Shown here in pieces: positions 1 through 12,830 of a DNA stretch of 64,000 bases (its first letter is position 1; every line of letters starts with the position of its first letter). Under the pieces are notes generated by a model. It was given only the letters and a program-made list of their open reading frames with translations. It searched no databases and was not told the DNA's origin. Origin of the DNA: Paramecium sonneborni (Eukaryota; Ciliophora; Oligohymenophorea; Peniculida; Parameciidae). The translations under genes were made by a program, and so were the position numbers. The stretch lies in NCBI GenBank assembly GCA_905182985.1, contig CAJJDN010000011.1:631831-695830 (forward strand), in the 5' to 3' direction.

Positions 1-1
1 T

Positions 2-3000
2 GGATCAAATATCTTATATTCGTATCAACCTTAACTTCCCTTCGTCAACGTTATCAATGCTGTAGAAGAGATTAGTTCAATTTCAGGACAGAGTAAAATA
101 TATTATAATTTAGAATATTTGTCTATTTCTTGTAACATATCTCACTTCGCTACAATCACCTCACATAACGATATAATTATTTATAAATATGAAAATTAAA
201 TTCTCTAATAAGATGGATAATAGATCCCAATTAGTAAGGCATATAAATGTCTAAATATTTTAATTTCAGTAGAATCTGGAATTTTGCTTGATTGTTACAA
301 AGATAATACTTTTTATTTCTTTTAATTAACAGATAGTAAATTAATAACTGTTTATTAAGCAATTTCTACACAGCCTAATTCATCAAAAATTAGAGAGATT
401 GTTATTTCATAAAAAAATTACATAGTTTATGGTTAATTATATTCATCTAATTCTACAATTACCTTATTTTCATCTCAATTTTAGAATTTATCTATTTGGT
501 AAAATGATTATATTGACTTTGATTCCTCATTATTAGGATAATTATCTTGTATATATGTATTAACCAGAAATTCTATCTTATAACTTGTAATTAATCAAAC
601 TTATTAATTTGAAATTACTACTCAGATTTTAGTTTAAGCTTGCACTTTTTATGTATTTTAAAACTTTGATTATTTTTCAGAATGTGATTAAATAATGTAC
701 ATTGAACGTCATCTTTATTTTTTTATTTTTGGGTGTGAAGGCCAGTTTATCAGAAATGATAATTCAAATGGTGTTGGTTTAGTTGATATTCATATTCTGA
801 ATGTTTTTTTCAATAATAATTTTATGATTATTTTAGCAAAATAGTATGTAAAACTATATTAGTTAAATTATAATACATTCTCTTTAGCCATTATATAAAT
901 ATGTGATTATGCTTTGGTTCATTTTGATTCATTAAATAACTAATTATTTATATTTGAAAATAAAATACATGTATATTAATTAAATAATCCTGCATTAGAA
1001 ATTAACCTTGTAAATTAGAATTTAGCAGGATAGACTTATAATTTTTAATTATCTGCATAATTAAAAAATTTAACTAATATTAAAATTTGTAAGATTGCTA
1101 TAACCCTGTAAGTGTTGTAATAAAATGACACCAATATTTATGTGATGTACACTACGAATCTTCAACAATATTCTGGGATTATTTAACCATTTAAAAATGA
1201 AAGCATAACTGTGGCTTATTCAGGATAATTATTATAGTTTTAAGTTAATTAAAACAATTATCAATTTGGTAGTTTTTAAGATGAAACACTTTCAGAGACA
1301 TGTTAGTTTTAAACAGAACAATTTTCCTTATTTCAAATATTAGGTAATTATTTTATAGGATATGATAATTTCTCATTGTTCTTTTATAAATATAAATATT
1401 CAGCCATTAATTATAATACTTAACTATAATTTACATTAATAACTAAAGCTGAAATTAAAATAAATGCTCAGTAATTACAAGTAGCTTATAATTTAACAGG
1501 TATGATAATGGTTGGAATTAGTGATTTAGATTCAGTATATATTTTTTAATTAATAAATGAAGAACTAATTTAATCATCATTTCATTTTGGTAAACCTTTT
1601 TCATAATTTTTACTAACCTATAATTATCTAATTGTCCTTTTCTTTAAAAAAGAAATAATATTTTAATTATTATGGGGTACTTAAAAATTAAAATTAGATG
1701 AAACTTTGGTGAAACATTATTTCAATCGCACTTAAAACATACGATTTCATCCTATTTAAATAGAACTGAATGTAAAATTACAATCTTCTTATTTATATGT
1801 TAATAATGAAAATAACTTTTTTATTTTGACTCTAAGATAGAATAATGTTATACCTATTTATTTTCAAGATTTTCCCTATTAAATAAAATAATTGAATCTT
1901 GTTAAATAATTATTAATAATTTCTTATTAATGCCATTCTAATATCAATTGCTTTTAAGTATATAATGTTTAAAATATCAGAAAACCATAATTTTTAAGGT
2001 TTCTTTATAACATCAATTATGATGGAAATATTTAAATTTAATCAGATAATTAATTATTTTATGTTTTATTTCCTAATTATACATTGTATGTTTACAATCC
2101 TTATTTACCTGAAAGTAATTGTTTGTTTTATAGGATTTAATTAAAATCCTCCACTTTTGTTTCTTAATTTGATTCCTATTAAACCCAAATATATAATTCA
2201 GGATGTTTTTTATTTCTATAAAGTACTTTGCGTGTAAGTATTTTAGTAAATTAATCTCTTAATTATGGTGCTTAATACCCATAACTAATTTATAATTACA
2301 CTATTTCATCATTATTAAATTCAACTGCCTTTTAATAAACTCCTAATCAAAGTATAACATATTATACTAATTATACTTATTATTAACCTATGAATAAATA
2401 ATAATATAATCTTAATTTTGAAGAAGTTAATTACTATTAGAAAACTTTCAAAGTACCTTTAAGCAATATTATCTACAGATAAATCAATTACTGTAATGTC
2501 GAACCTTAGCCCATTTCTTAATGCACTTTAACTAATTACTCTGGAATTAAAATTAATTCTAACATCTATAATTGTACAATAATGACATCTATAAATAATT
2601 AATATTTTGCTTTACAAAATATTACTTCAATTTAAATATTAAACTAAACAAATGATAATTTATTTATTATGGATTATTCTAAATTTAATTCAACCTTGTG
2701 TTTCTAATCAACTTCTTTTGAAAATTATTTGTACTCGATTTGTTAAAATTAAGCCTCTTAATACTGGTTGATTTTTTAATTAAATAGTAAAACAGGAGAA
2801 CTAAATTTTATAAATAATTTTACTCTTCCTCAGAATTTTTCATCAATAAAGAAAATTGTTAGTCTCTATGATTTAAATTTTATTTTGGGCTAAATAACTA
2901 ATTATTCACGTTAGTATTTATTCTTATTTTATTACAAAAATAACAGTTTATTGAACATTGGTTAATGTGATGATTTTTCTGTTACTTTTGTGGATATAGT

Positions 3001-3811
3001 TATTGATCAAGGTTATTAATAAAGTCGATTTATAGTTTTTGTAGGTATGATGTTATAATTAATCCAAAATGACACAGGAATATTTATTGAAATAATGTAT
3101 GATAAATTGACAGATATAGAATAAAATTATTATTATTAATTCCAAAGAATTAATACATCGGCAAATTTTATAATTTTAGATGTAAAGATAGACTAAATAA
3201 TAATACTATTTACTGATACAAATGGTTTAAGCATCATTAACATTTTTTATTTTAATTTAGCTAACAATTTATATTTTTTACAGTAAGTTCTCACAACTAT
3301 TCCCCCATTTCTCAATAATAGTTTGAATCAAACTTCCATTATTAATAATGAAATCTTAATACAATAATTTTATAACGGAAGTTAATATCTACTTGCAGTT
3401 TATAACTTTACGAATTTTATATAAAAAAATTTTTCACAACCTATTTTAATGTTTTGCTCTTTTTCTACCAGCAATATTTTATATGCATCTATTTATGATT
3501 AAAAAAATTAAAATGGAAGCTTAATTGCCTTTACCAAAAAAGGTTTATAATTGTTTCCGATAGTTACTTAGGAGTTATCATGTAATTTCAAAAAAAAAAA
3601 CAAATCTTTAATTGCAAACATCACTTGTAGTAATCTTTTTAGTTCAGGAAATTATTAGTTTGAATTTTTGTTACCTGATTTCGATTACCCTAAGTAAAGC
3701 TGGCCATATGCTTTGATTTCAATGCTCCTTTTGCTTTTATTGATTTTCATCATCAAAATTTAAGCTAAATCTAGAAACTTAGGTCATTTAAAAATTGAAA
3801 TTGAATTATGA
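2..3811 (+). CDS. very large type I membrane protein, 5' end outside window
   Basis: With TAA/TAG as Gln one frame runs without a TGA from the window edge to TGA at 3809-3811, giving 1,269 codons in view. The 5' end lies outside. The bulk is Asn/Ser/Thr/Tyr/Gln-rich with alternating short hydrophobic stretches, as in a large beta-rich ectodomain. Near the C-terminus a clear membrane helix (WPYALISMLLLLLLIFIIK) is followed by about 20 mostly charged residues, so the topology is an outside or luminal ectodomain with a short cytosolic tail. I see no catalytic motif. No intron is needed to keep the frame, though introns of 3n length cannot be excluded. A similar architecture recurs at 7,943-11,472. 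Function not recognised; the membrane anchoring is inferred from the sequence. Confidence 0.75.
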
Positions 3812-4293
3812 ATTTTATTAAGCATATTAATCTTTTAGTTTATTTTAAATAATGTAATAATTTTATTTATTAATTCCTTTTATATTAATTGAACTTTAAA
3901 AAAAATCTTATTTTAAATCAATAGACCAAAATTAAAATAAATAAATATAATTAAATTAGAGGATTTTCTCCTTTCTGATTAACGAGTAGCTGTCTAAAAA
4001 GTCTAAATGGGTAAATTAATACCATAATTATAAAAAGATTGTTAATAACAATTTTAAAAATTACAAGAGGATAATAGATGGTGGAAAATATTGTACTTCA
4101 TCTTAACTTAATTTAAATTGAAAAAGCTTTTAAATTAGATTATAGAAAATAAAATATGTTTTTAATTTATCATATATTATCAGAAAAATTTATAATTTGC
4201 ATACAATAGTATGAATAAATTTAGATAAATACTTATTAAAATAATGCTATAATATAGGATAATAATATTTAGAAGTAATTCAAATCTTGCATT
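3812..4293. other. intergenic spacer, no gene seen
   Basis: AT-rich stretch between the 3' ends of two convergent genes. No frame with ciliate code shows sustained protein-like composition, and I see no RNA gene. Confidence 0.5.
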
Positions 4294-4821
4294 TCAAGGA
4301 GTAAGAAACTTCAAAATTTTTTCCCTCAAATGCTTAATTTAAGATTTCAAATGTAAAGAACCATTAATTAATGTGTGCCAAATCAAAACAGATTATCTTT
4401 TTTCTTAAATTCCAAATAAACTAACTGCCCCAAAATTGCCTGTTAAAGCATAACGTTCTACTTTTAAAGTTTTATTGACATTATAAAGTTCTTCTTCAAT
4501 AAAATCTGCTAAGCTTTCACAATCATTTGTTTTGCAATAATTAATTTGGAAATGATATTTTTAAAACTTTGAATCTTGCTTACTTAACTTTTTTGCTATT
4601 TTAGAGTTTTCTTAATTTATTGTAATTATATTTTGGAAATTTAAATATGCTTCTTCTTATCTGTTAGCCATATATAAAAATCTATGTTTTTCTTATTAGT
4701 TTAATTATTCCCACTCTTTTCTTGCCAGTTACTCAGTATCAGGATGAGGACATGAAATATTGTGTTTTTTTAATTTATATTTGAATTCCTCAAAAAATAG
4801 ATTGAATGGATCGAAATTCAT
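4294..4821 (-). CDS. HMG-box-like protein, 175 aa
   Basis: Uninterrupted frame from ATG at 4821 to TGA at 4294-4296. Residues about 3-60 resemble an HMG box: aromatic FFEEF near the start, then A-x3-W-x2-L, EKxxFLYMAN and a closing Tyr, in the spacing usual for the three-helix fold. HMG-box proteins bend DNA in chromatin. The C-terminal 110 residues, with a Lys-rich stretch and a Cys pair (YCKTNDC), are not recognised. Most of the protein is ordinary in composition for this window. The HMG assignment rests on spacing of aromatic and charged residues only and could be a chance likeness. Confidence 0.6.
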
Positions 4822-5271
4822 TTAATAAATATTAAAAGGAAAAAACCACTTAATTTATATTTAATACTTTTTTTTTTCTTTTTTAAAATAATGGATTCTC
4901 TTTTTCAAGAAATATTTGCTTCTTAAGTAGATCAATTGAAAACTATCTAATCTAAATAAATTTGGTTTGAAAATTGAAAAAATTTAGTATTTAAATTTTT
5001 AATAGAGTCTGTGATGTAATGGTTTTTTCTTGAAGGAGATACAGAATAAGGGCTCTAAGTTCAAAATAATTGATTGAGGATTGTTTTATAATTTTAATGA
5101 AATAATCAATTAATTTGTGAAATATAAAACTATGCATTTTGCCTTTTTGAAAATTCATTTCAAAGAAAGAAGTATGGAATTGATTAATGTAAAAACTTAT
5201 ATTTTTGAATAAATAAGTATTTGTTAATAATAAAATATGAAAAGGAAATAAAAATAATAAATAAGTATAAA
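4822..5271. other. intergenic, with a weak minus-strand open frame
   Basis: Separates the HMG-like and cNMP genes. A minus-strand frame beginning at 5275, overlapping the upstream stop, is open for about 160 codons in ciliate code and starts with a hydrophobic run. Its composition is poor and it has no recognisable motif, so I do not call it a gene. Confidence 0.35.
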
Positions 5272-6552
5272 TCATTTAGTTTTTTTCCAAATATTTGTTG
5301 ATCTTAACTTGATTTGATTTAATAAAAAAATAGTTTTATCGAATTTAGGATTTGCATGTATTCTGATTTATTCATGAATACTATTAGATTTTTGTAGAAC
5401 AGTAGGAGTATTTGAATAACGAATATTTTTTCTTATAGGATCTTGAACTTGCTAAAATGATATTGATTAATAGGTTTTATTCTTATCTTAGCTTCTTCTT
5501 ATTATTCTTTATAATAATTTAGCTGGGGATCTGATAGCTTTTAATGATTCAGATCTATAAATTCTAGTATAATCTTCATTTTGATTAAAATTAAATTAAA
5601 GATGTTAGCTTTTTTGGAAATCTTTATTAGAATAATCAAATGGAATAAGATCCAAAAATTGTTTTTTTTTAATTTTATAAAGTTTAACACTAGTAAGACT
5701 TTTAGCAGAATGACTTCTAAATTAAGTAAGAATTTCATCATCTCCAAAACTTTCTTTGCATCCTAAGATTGAAAATGGTATTGAATTTTTATTAGTTGTT
5801 CTAAATAATTAAATTTAACCATCAATAATAATATATACTGAATCAACTGGATCTCCTTAATAATAAATTATTTGATTAGGAATAAAGTTTAACTCTTAGA
5901 TTTCACATGATAACACTTTTATTGTTTTAGCACTCCATTTTTAAAATAGTGGAATTGAACTTAAATTAGAAAATCTTTCTTATTCTCTTTTTTTCATTTC
6001 TTAATCTAAAAGTATGATAAATATAATATGTTTTATACCAATAATTCTTCTGTATGTTTCTCTTTTTATTACCAGAAGGTGAGACTTTTCTAAAGGCAAT
6101 ATTGTTTGAGTATGCTATTAATCAAACATCATAACTTATTCTCCAAAATATTGACCTGTTTATAAATATCCTTATGGAATCAAATTAGGAAATAATTTAT
6201 CTAAGTTTTTTGAACTTAAATTTATTCATTTAGCTTACATTTCAGTTGGTAATTATATATTGGCAATTGAATTGTTTGTAAGAATTAGAAATCTTCCAGA
6301 AAGAATAAAGTAAAACTTAGAGCATTACTCTCCTATATTCACTAATGATTCATAAGGATTAGGACACTCATATTGTAGTTCTTTTAATATTTTATAATAT
6401 CGCAAATCTCCAATTTCTCTATTCATATTTCTAAAGAAATTGAAATCTTTAAGTTTAGAATGAATGAACTCAATGTCATATTGAGTTTTAAACATTGATC
6501 TTTTGTTTACTGTCTATATTAAGTATTGCAAATCATTTTCTGAAATGTTCAT
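5272..6552 (-). CDS. cyclic-nucleotide-binding domain protein, 418 aa
   Basis: ATG at 6552, TGA at 5272-5274, with one 24-nt intron (gtaagc...tttaag, about 6215-6238) that removes an in-frame TGA. Two cyclic-nucleotide-binding folds are visible. The first, around residues 65-150, has a SKFYFILSGRF core and a later TGQYFGEQ segment. The second, around 185-280, has YYQGDPVDSVYIIIDGQI. A fully canonical phosphate-binding cassette with its Arg is not obvious in either, so ligand binding is uncertain. There is no kinase domain or membrane helix, so it resembles a PKA-regulatory-like or orphan cNMP-sensor protein. The last 130 residues are polar and Lys/Arg/Ser-rich. Its start lies only 45 bp from the divergent CIAO2 gene. 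Confidence 0.8.
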
Positions 6553-6597
6553 AAAATAATAAAATTACACACTATAAATGGAGTATTTATAAATTAA
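6553..6597. promoter_or_regulatory. 45-bp divergent intergenic region
   Basis: The ATG codons of the cNMP gene (minus) and the CIAO2 gene (plus) are separated by only 45 bp of nearly pure A/T. Both promoters and both 5' UTRs must fit here or overlap coding sequence. No specific motif can be named. Confidence 0.45.
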
Positions 6598-7074
6598 ATG
6601 TAATTAGAAAATCCTAAACCATAAATTTTTCAAACAGGTAATTTCGAATTCACTTAACAATATATTTAAAGAAAGTAATAAGAATATGATCCAGATATTG
6701 AAGATCCTATAGATGAATATGAAATATTTGACTTAATTAAAACAATAAAGGATCCTGAACATTCATTCACTCTAGAATAATTGAATATAGTTAACCCCAA
6801 TGATATCCAAATATAAGGAAATAGAATAACTGTGTATTTTACTCCTACTATTCCTCATTGTTCTATGGCTTAAACAATAGGATTAACTTTGAAAATTAAA
6901 TTGGTAAGAAGCTTGCCTTAAAATTATAAAATTTATGTTTAAATAAAAGAGAACACACATATTAAAGAATAAGAATTAAATAAGTTATTCTAAGATAAAG
7001 AGAGAGTTTTGGCTGCTATAGAGAACTAACAATTATTAAAGATAATTAACTATGGTATTTAAGGAATAAGATGA
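6598..7074 (+). CDS. CIAO2: MIP18 family cytosolic Fe-S assembly protein CIAO2, 158 aa
   Basis: Single exon from ATG 6598 to TGA 7072-7074. Family signatures are in order: DPIDEYEIFDLI and IKDPEHSFTLEQLNIV in the first half, then VYFTPTIPHCSMAQTIGLTL with the conserved reactive Cys, then KDKERVLAAIENQQLL at the end. In known eukaryotes CIAO2 joins CIAO1 and MMS19 in the cytosolic targeting complex that inserts 4Fe-4S clusters into DNA polymerases, helicases and similar clients. Length equals the family norm (about 155-165 aa). The frame uses many TAA/TAG as Gln inside conserved blocks, which is direct evidence for the code. Confidence 0.95.
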
Positions 7075-7521
7075 TTAATAATTAATCATTTGTCATTATG
7101 AATATTTGATTTATCAAAAAATATAATTATATAAATAAACATATGATTTATTTAAGAAAAAGAAATTATACTCCTATTCTAATTAATCAGAATCAGGAAT
7201 AAACCATTTTATATTTAAAAAATTTATTTTTATTTAACCAGACTTCAGAACGAAGATTTAATGACCAAAAAAAAAGCTAGCTTAAAATTTGTAATAGTTA
7301 AATATTTCAACAAATATTAGTTCTAAAATAAATTTTAATAAGACTTATAACTCCTAAAGTTATGTAAATAAATTGATCATATAAAATATATACTTAATTA
7401 GCTAAAAAACTAAAGAATTTATAAGAAATCTATCATATTAATCAAAAAAATTAAGTGGACTGGATCTTATTAAATTTTAAAAGATTAATAGTCAAGTAAA
7501 ATATAATAAATTATACAATAT

Positions 7522-7914
7522 AAATTATTTGGTATCTATGATGGTCATGGAAGATTTAGTCATTTATTTTCTTCATTCAAGAAATTTAATTTAGAAAGTA
7601 TAGAAATCTTTTGGAGTTAAAATGAATATCAAAGCTGGAATAATTGCAGTATCAGTTAAAGAGGAAGTATTATTAACTAAATAAGATCATCACTTTATCT
7701 TATTAGGAAAAGATGGATAATTTGAATATCTAAATGGAGATGATGTATAATACTATTTATCTATTATTAGATATGTAAATTAATTGGTAGATACTATCCT
7801 TTAGAAATAGAAAAGGCTGCAGAGATATTAATCTTAGAAGCCTAAAAGTTTTGGAAATAATCTAGTCTTGATACACATGATATTAAATTTATATTAATCT
7901 TTAAATTTACTTGA
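7522..7914 (+). pseudogene. PP2C-type phosphatase remnant
   Basis: Pieces of a PPM/PP2C phosphatase survive in different frames. LFGIYDGHGRF matches the metal-binding DGHG motif near the N-terminus. A stretch around 7,620-7,770 (KQDHHFILLGKDGQFEYLNGDDV) matches the C-terminal SDGLWE-type motif, with the Ser replaced by Lys. RYYPLEIEKAAEILILEAQKFW and THDIKFILIF match the C-terminal end. The pieces are not in one frame, no 20-35-nt intron joins them, the middle of the catalytic domain is missing, and no N-terminal part is visible upstream. I read it as a decayed, internally deleted copy. The 7,075-7,521 region upstream holds no other recognisable gene. Confidence 0.65.
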
Positions 7915-7942
7915 AGTACTATTTTTATAATATTTAAATATT

Positions 7943-10900
7943 TCATATATATTCACTTTTAAATTATGAAGGTTTTTCTTCGATTAATTTAAGGTGTCTT
8001 GCTAAACAGCATCTTCTCAAATACCTGAACGCTATCAATAAAAATATAATTCCAAAAACTCCACATAAAATATAAATTACTATGATCCGATTTTCCTTTT
8101 ATTCTGATTCACTCAAATCTATTTTTAAATTTACTTTTGTCTACTAAAAATTCAAATCATTTGCTATTAATTCTTCTAACTTCTTATTTTATGAAATACT
8201 TTTTATCTGGAGCTAAGCAAATTTTAAATTATTTTACATAATCATTAATTAAAAATACTGAAATTGCACCTGATCTTTCATTTAATACTATTGAATTATT
8301 ATTATATTGTCTTGTATAATGATAAAATGATAAAGGTGATCCCAATTTTATAACATTAAAATATGGAATTATTAGGGAAGATTTTGATTTATCCTCAAAA
8401 TCATAAAAAGCAGCAAAATAGTCATTATTTTCATTCTTCTATATACATATTAATATTGATTTTTCTAATAAGTAAGTTTCTATTGCAGTTGTGCCTTAGA
8501 TATTTGTAAATTGCAAAACTAACTCAGAATATTGTTTATTCAAAAATATTAAATAAATTGGACCATCTTTACTTGAAACTATATATTAGTTTTCTTTATA
8601 TTAGCAAATTTATTAAAATTCTATGAATTATAATGCAGAGTTTTATTCAGTTTATATTAAATTAGCTAATAAATCAAATTAATTAATTTCTTTTAATTAG
8701 CTATCAACAATTATCACTTTATTTGATATTAATAATATTAAATTTGCATCATCACTAAATTAAAAATCCTTTAGTCCATCAATTACTTTTTGTTCTTTTA
8801 ATTTATAGTTTTCATAAATTGAAATCTGAGTATCCTAATCTAATTGATTTAATATTCCTATTTTCTAACCTTAATCAAATTTGATACTTATTAATTAATT
8901 AAAAGATATGTCAAAATCAAATTTGTCTATTTATTCTGGGTTTTATTTCAAACCAGCATATATAAAGTTTTAACAAACCAAATAAAATTACAATTGATCT
9001 TATTCTAAGGTAAAGCAATTTTTAATATCATTTAAAATTTATTAAGACTTGCTCTCTGAAAACAGAAATAAAGATGAATTTTATATAACTATTCTTTAAT
9101 CATTTCCAATATATATTAGATCATTAAAACCATATTTTATCCAACTTGGTTAATTTTAAGACTAAGTAACTCTTTCAAGGATTTAAAAATTATCTTTTGA
9201 ATCGCTAATAATACTTGAAATTGGTCCATCAAAAAATAAACTTTAATCAATTTATAATAAACCATTATTTATTTTATAATCTGTTTGATTAAATTATAAT
9301 GGCTACAATTTCAAAATATTACCAATTAATTTGACTTTTACAGTTATTGATTAATTTTTATAATTATTGAAAATTACATCAACAAAAATAAATCTAGAAT
9401 AGACATCTCTTTCTACAATGTTGTTAGGTGTAAATTCTAAAATTGAACTATATATGTATAGATTATTATCTTAAAGTAATAGTTCATGCTCTCTAAATGT
9501 TAATGTTAGAAATCTTTATTCAATTTTTTATTAAATTATTTATTATGGCCAACTTGATAAGGAAAGTTCAGAATAAATTTGAAATTAAAGAATGTTTGTA
9601 CTATTATAAATATATAAATGAGTTTAAGTTGATTAATAATTGAGATTTTCAATAGGATCATCTAAAAGTAACTTTCCTCTTAAAATTCTATTCTCATAAA
9701 CAAATGCTTATTTATTTGTTAGAACAATTAATTAAGAATTAATATAATTAATATTAAAAATTTTATCTTGAAATGATTTTATAAAAGATTAATACCACCC
9801 ATTATTAGAATTACTTATTATTACAAGATTATTTTTTTAATCAACTAATGCAATATCATTTGAAAACATTGAAACCATTATACAAGTTATATTAATTTAG
9901 GTTTCTTATTTCAATTATTTATCAATTACATAATTTATAGTTACTTAAGATTGGTTTAGAATTATTATATTATTTTAGTACAATAGAAAAGTAGTAACTT
10001 TATTGATTGACTATAAAAGGATGTTATCAATATAAATAAATAGTGTATCTTATGATTAATAAGCAATAATTATTTGATTTCCAACAACAGTTCCTTAAAC
10101 ATTCCTAATGTCTTATGGAATATTTTGTGCTAAGAGTACTTCTATTTCACATAGAAGGTGTAATTTATTAGTTTAACATTTTTATGAGTATAATTGAGAA
10201 TCTTATAAATATATTAACAGTATGGATTCATCCAAATAATTAAGTAATGTTAACAATTGTTTATTTGTAAGCTCCTTTTCAATATTCAATTTATAAGGCT
10301 GATTAAGAAATCCTTATTCTTAAATTTATATAAAAGGTCCAGAAACATAATTTAGAATTTTATATTCATTACCATAAAATTCGGATTCTCCAGAATTTAA
10401 TGTTTATAATCCTTAATCTACAACATAAAAAGAATTAAAAGATAAATTAAATTAACAAATTTCATCTGATTATATTAAGTAGTAACCAAAAATTGAACCA
10501 ATTTATATTTTATTATTTACTATTTGTATTATATCGTCATCATAGTTTGTTGGATAGATTTAACCAATAGAAACTTAAAAATTGGAATCAAAGTCTTTAT
10601 TATAAATACTAGTATTATTTATAATAAGATATCGATTAGTGGCAGACAATTGAGTTACTTTTTATGAAAATACTTCAATCTCTTTATTATGAATCTTTCT
10701 TAAAGTACCACATTAAATGTAAAAAATATCACCTAATATTGTCATAAATTCAGGTTTTTTTTAACATGAATGATCATATAAAATTACACCTCCATCTTAT
10801 GTATATTAGATAACTTATAGTTCAGTTAATATATAAACATTTTTTTCATCTTTTAAAACTTAAATGTAATTTATTTGAATCTACCTTTCCATATACAATG

Positions 10901-11472
10901 ATTCATTAAAGAACGTTAAATATCCTGGAGATAAACCTAATAATCCATTATAAAACCCAAAAATTTTAGTGAATTAAAGATTTTAAGTGTTGTTATATTA
11001 GATTTTATTTCCATTCTACAATACAAAAAGAATTTATGAAAAAGTACAATCAACCACAAATTCGTTATTATAATATGTTATAGATGTACAATTTTCTTCT
11101 TCTAATTCCACTTTTTTTAAATTATATTCTGAACTTTACTAGTTATATATTTTTTGATATTTACTTATTTAGTATAATATAAAGTATATACTCTGTATTT
11201 ATTGTCTATTTTTTTGGTTAAGATATCTACTCTTTATTAAGAATCAAAAGGCATAAACATAGATATAATTTGAATAATCTGTTCATCATTATCAATTTAA
11301 CCAACATTATAAATAGATAGTTTTTCTTTTAATTTATCATATTTTTCAATCCCAATTGCATAATTCTCCAAAATCTAAGCATTTATTTTTGATTTACTTT
11401 AATCTCATCTTTGTTGATTACATAAGTTATCGAATACACAACATAGACAAAAGAGAAAAAAACAATGTACAT
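7943..11472 (-). CDS. giant secreted-type type I membrane protein, about 1,147 aa
   Basis: ATG 11472; TGA 7943-7945. The start gives a signal-peptide-like N-terminus (MYIVFFSFVYVVYS). Introns of about 23 nt (near 11,380), 26 nt (near 11,140) and a longer 37 nt (near 8,160) are needed; with them removed the length is 1,148 codons exactly. Between the last two introns a single frame runs about 2.9 kb without TGA. The ectodomain is Asn/Tyr/Ser/Ile-rich with no recognised enzyme motif. Close to the C-terminus a helix (IIVIYILCGVFGIIFLLIAF) is followed by RYLRRCC, a basic stop-transfer with possible palmitoylated Cys. Overall design resembles the protein at 2-3,811. Function unknown; surface or vesicle location is inferred. 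Confidence 0.75.
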
Positions 11473-11511
11473 ATAATATTTGCAAATTAAATTTATTAGT
11501 AAAACATTTTT

Positions 11512-11855
11512 TCATTTTTTTCTACTTACAGCAGTTATTGGTCTCTTATGTTATTGTTGCTATTATTTAGCATCCATTCCCATAGCTTCTAAATCCTCTA
11601 TAAATTTCAATTTTGTATAATACCTTTTAATACAACCCAAACATGAGTATTCTCTGCTAAAGTACTACTTATTATAGCATTCAAATCAACCATTTCTCCA
11701 TTTTCTAATTTTATTCCTTTTGTTGTTGAGTTTATTTATGAATAGAAATGACTATGTCTAAATATTGCTACATCTCCTAACCATTTCACCTTCTGTAATC
11801 CATCTCCACAATTTATTGCAAATTATTTATCTTTTATATGAACTTCTATTTTCAT
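11512..11855 (-). CDS. small conserved-looking protein of unknown function, 105 aa
   Basis: ATG 11855 to TGA 11512-11514 with one 26-nt intron (gtattatac...ttatag). The N-terminal 75 residues are compact and mixed alpha/beta in composition, with KVKWLGDVAIFRHSHFY and ENTHVWVVLK segments. The C-terminus is a Gln run encoded largely by TAA/TAG followed by a basic tail ending in RKK. The gene ends 40 bp before the start of the giant membrane-protein gene on the same strand. I do not recognise the family. Confidence 0.7.
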
Positions 11856-11876
11856 AATTTAAATAAAATAATAAAA

Positions 11877-12734
11877 TCAAAGCTTTCTTTATAAATTTTT
11901 AATTGCATTTATACCCTGTATAAAATATTTTTCTTTTAAAATTAATTCCTTCTCTCTTCTTTTCATTTGATTTTCAACTTATACAAATCTTTTTTCAATT
12001 ATATCATTTTTCTTATTTCTTTCATTTATCTTTCTCTAATTTCAATTAATTTATTATATCTATTTTAATATATTAAGGAAATCTACTCAACCAAGTTATT
12101 AGAAATATAATCCAAATTTTTATTAAATTCTTCTTAAGATGACTCATTATAAGTTATTTTTTTATCAGCCTCATCTATAATTGAATATATATTCGAAATA
12201 AAAAAATCGCAAACTTTATCTGTTCTCATTTTAAGTTACTTACTTTATTCTACACTTTTATTTTAATCCTCAATTTTTATCAAAATTAACTTTTTTTCTT
12301 GATATAATTATTATTATTCTATTGGTAACTTTCTTAGAGTCTTAATCATATACAAATAATGTTCATAATACATTTTTTTCTATGAAATAATGCTTTATTA
12401 TTACATCTAATAGATTCTATCTCAACCTTTTAGCAAATATTTAAGATTTATTTTTGAAGTTTTGAATAAGAATCAAATTCCTTTCTGATTCTTATTGTAA
12501 CTTTAAACTTTTATAATTTCCTTATGCTTATAAACTTTAAATAGAACTATTTAAAAAACAACTAAAGTCTTCTTCATTAGATATTGTAATAATGTCCTTT
12601 TCTTCATCTTCATATATAAAATAATCTAAATTGAATTAAGGTTCAATAGAGCTGAATACATCAAAAAATTCTCTGAAATTAGAACACATTTAGACTGTAT
12701 ACTCTTTATCTATACATTATACTTTAAATTTCAT
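11877..12734 (-). CDS. PB1-domain coiled-coil protein, 268 aa
   Basis: ATG 12734 to TGA 11877-11879, introns of 25 nt (gtaataata...ttcatag) and 26 nt near the 3' end (gtataagttg...gaaaag). Residues 1-65 look like a PB1 domain: a beta-rich start with an early Lys, then YFIYEDEEKDIITISNEEDF, which fits the OPCA acidic motif (Y-x-D-x-E/D with following acidic residues). PB1 domains pair basic and acidic faces to assemble signalling scaffolds. The remaining 200 residues are Lys/Glu/Gln-rich and predicted coiled coil. Partner unknown. The second intron is inferred because it converts an early TGA into a short in-frame tail. Confidence 0.7.
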
Positions 12735-12830
12735 AAAAGAAATTAATTTTATAATTTCTTTTTTAATTAATAGTATTTAAGTTTTAGAAATTTAAATAAT
12801 TTATTCTTTTTTATATATATCTTATAATTT

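Noticed and set aside
4991..5275. Hydrophobic minus-strand open frame
   Set aside because: It overlaps the stop of the cNMP gene, has simple AT-driven composition (Phe/Leu/Tyr/Ile) and no motif.
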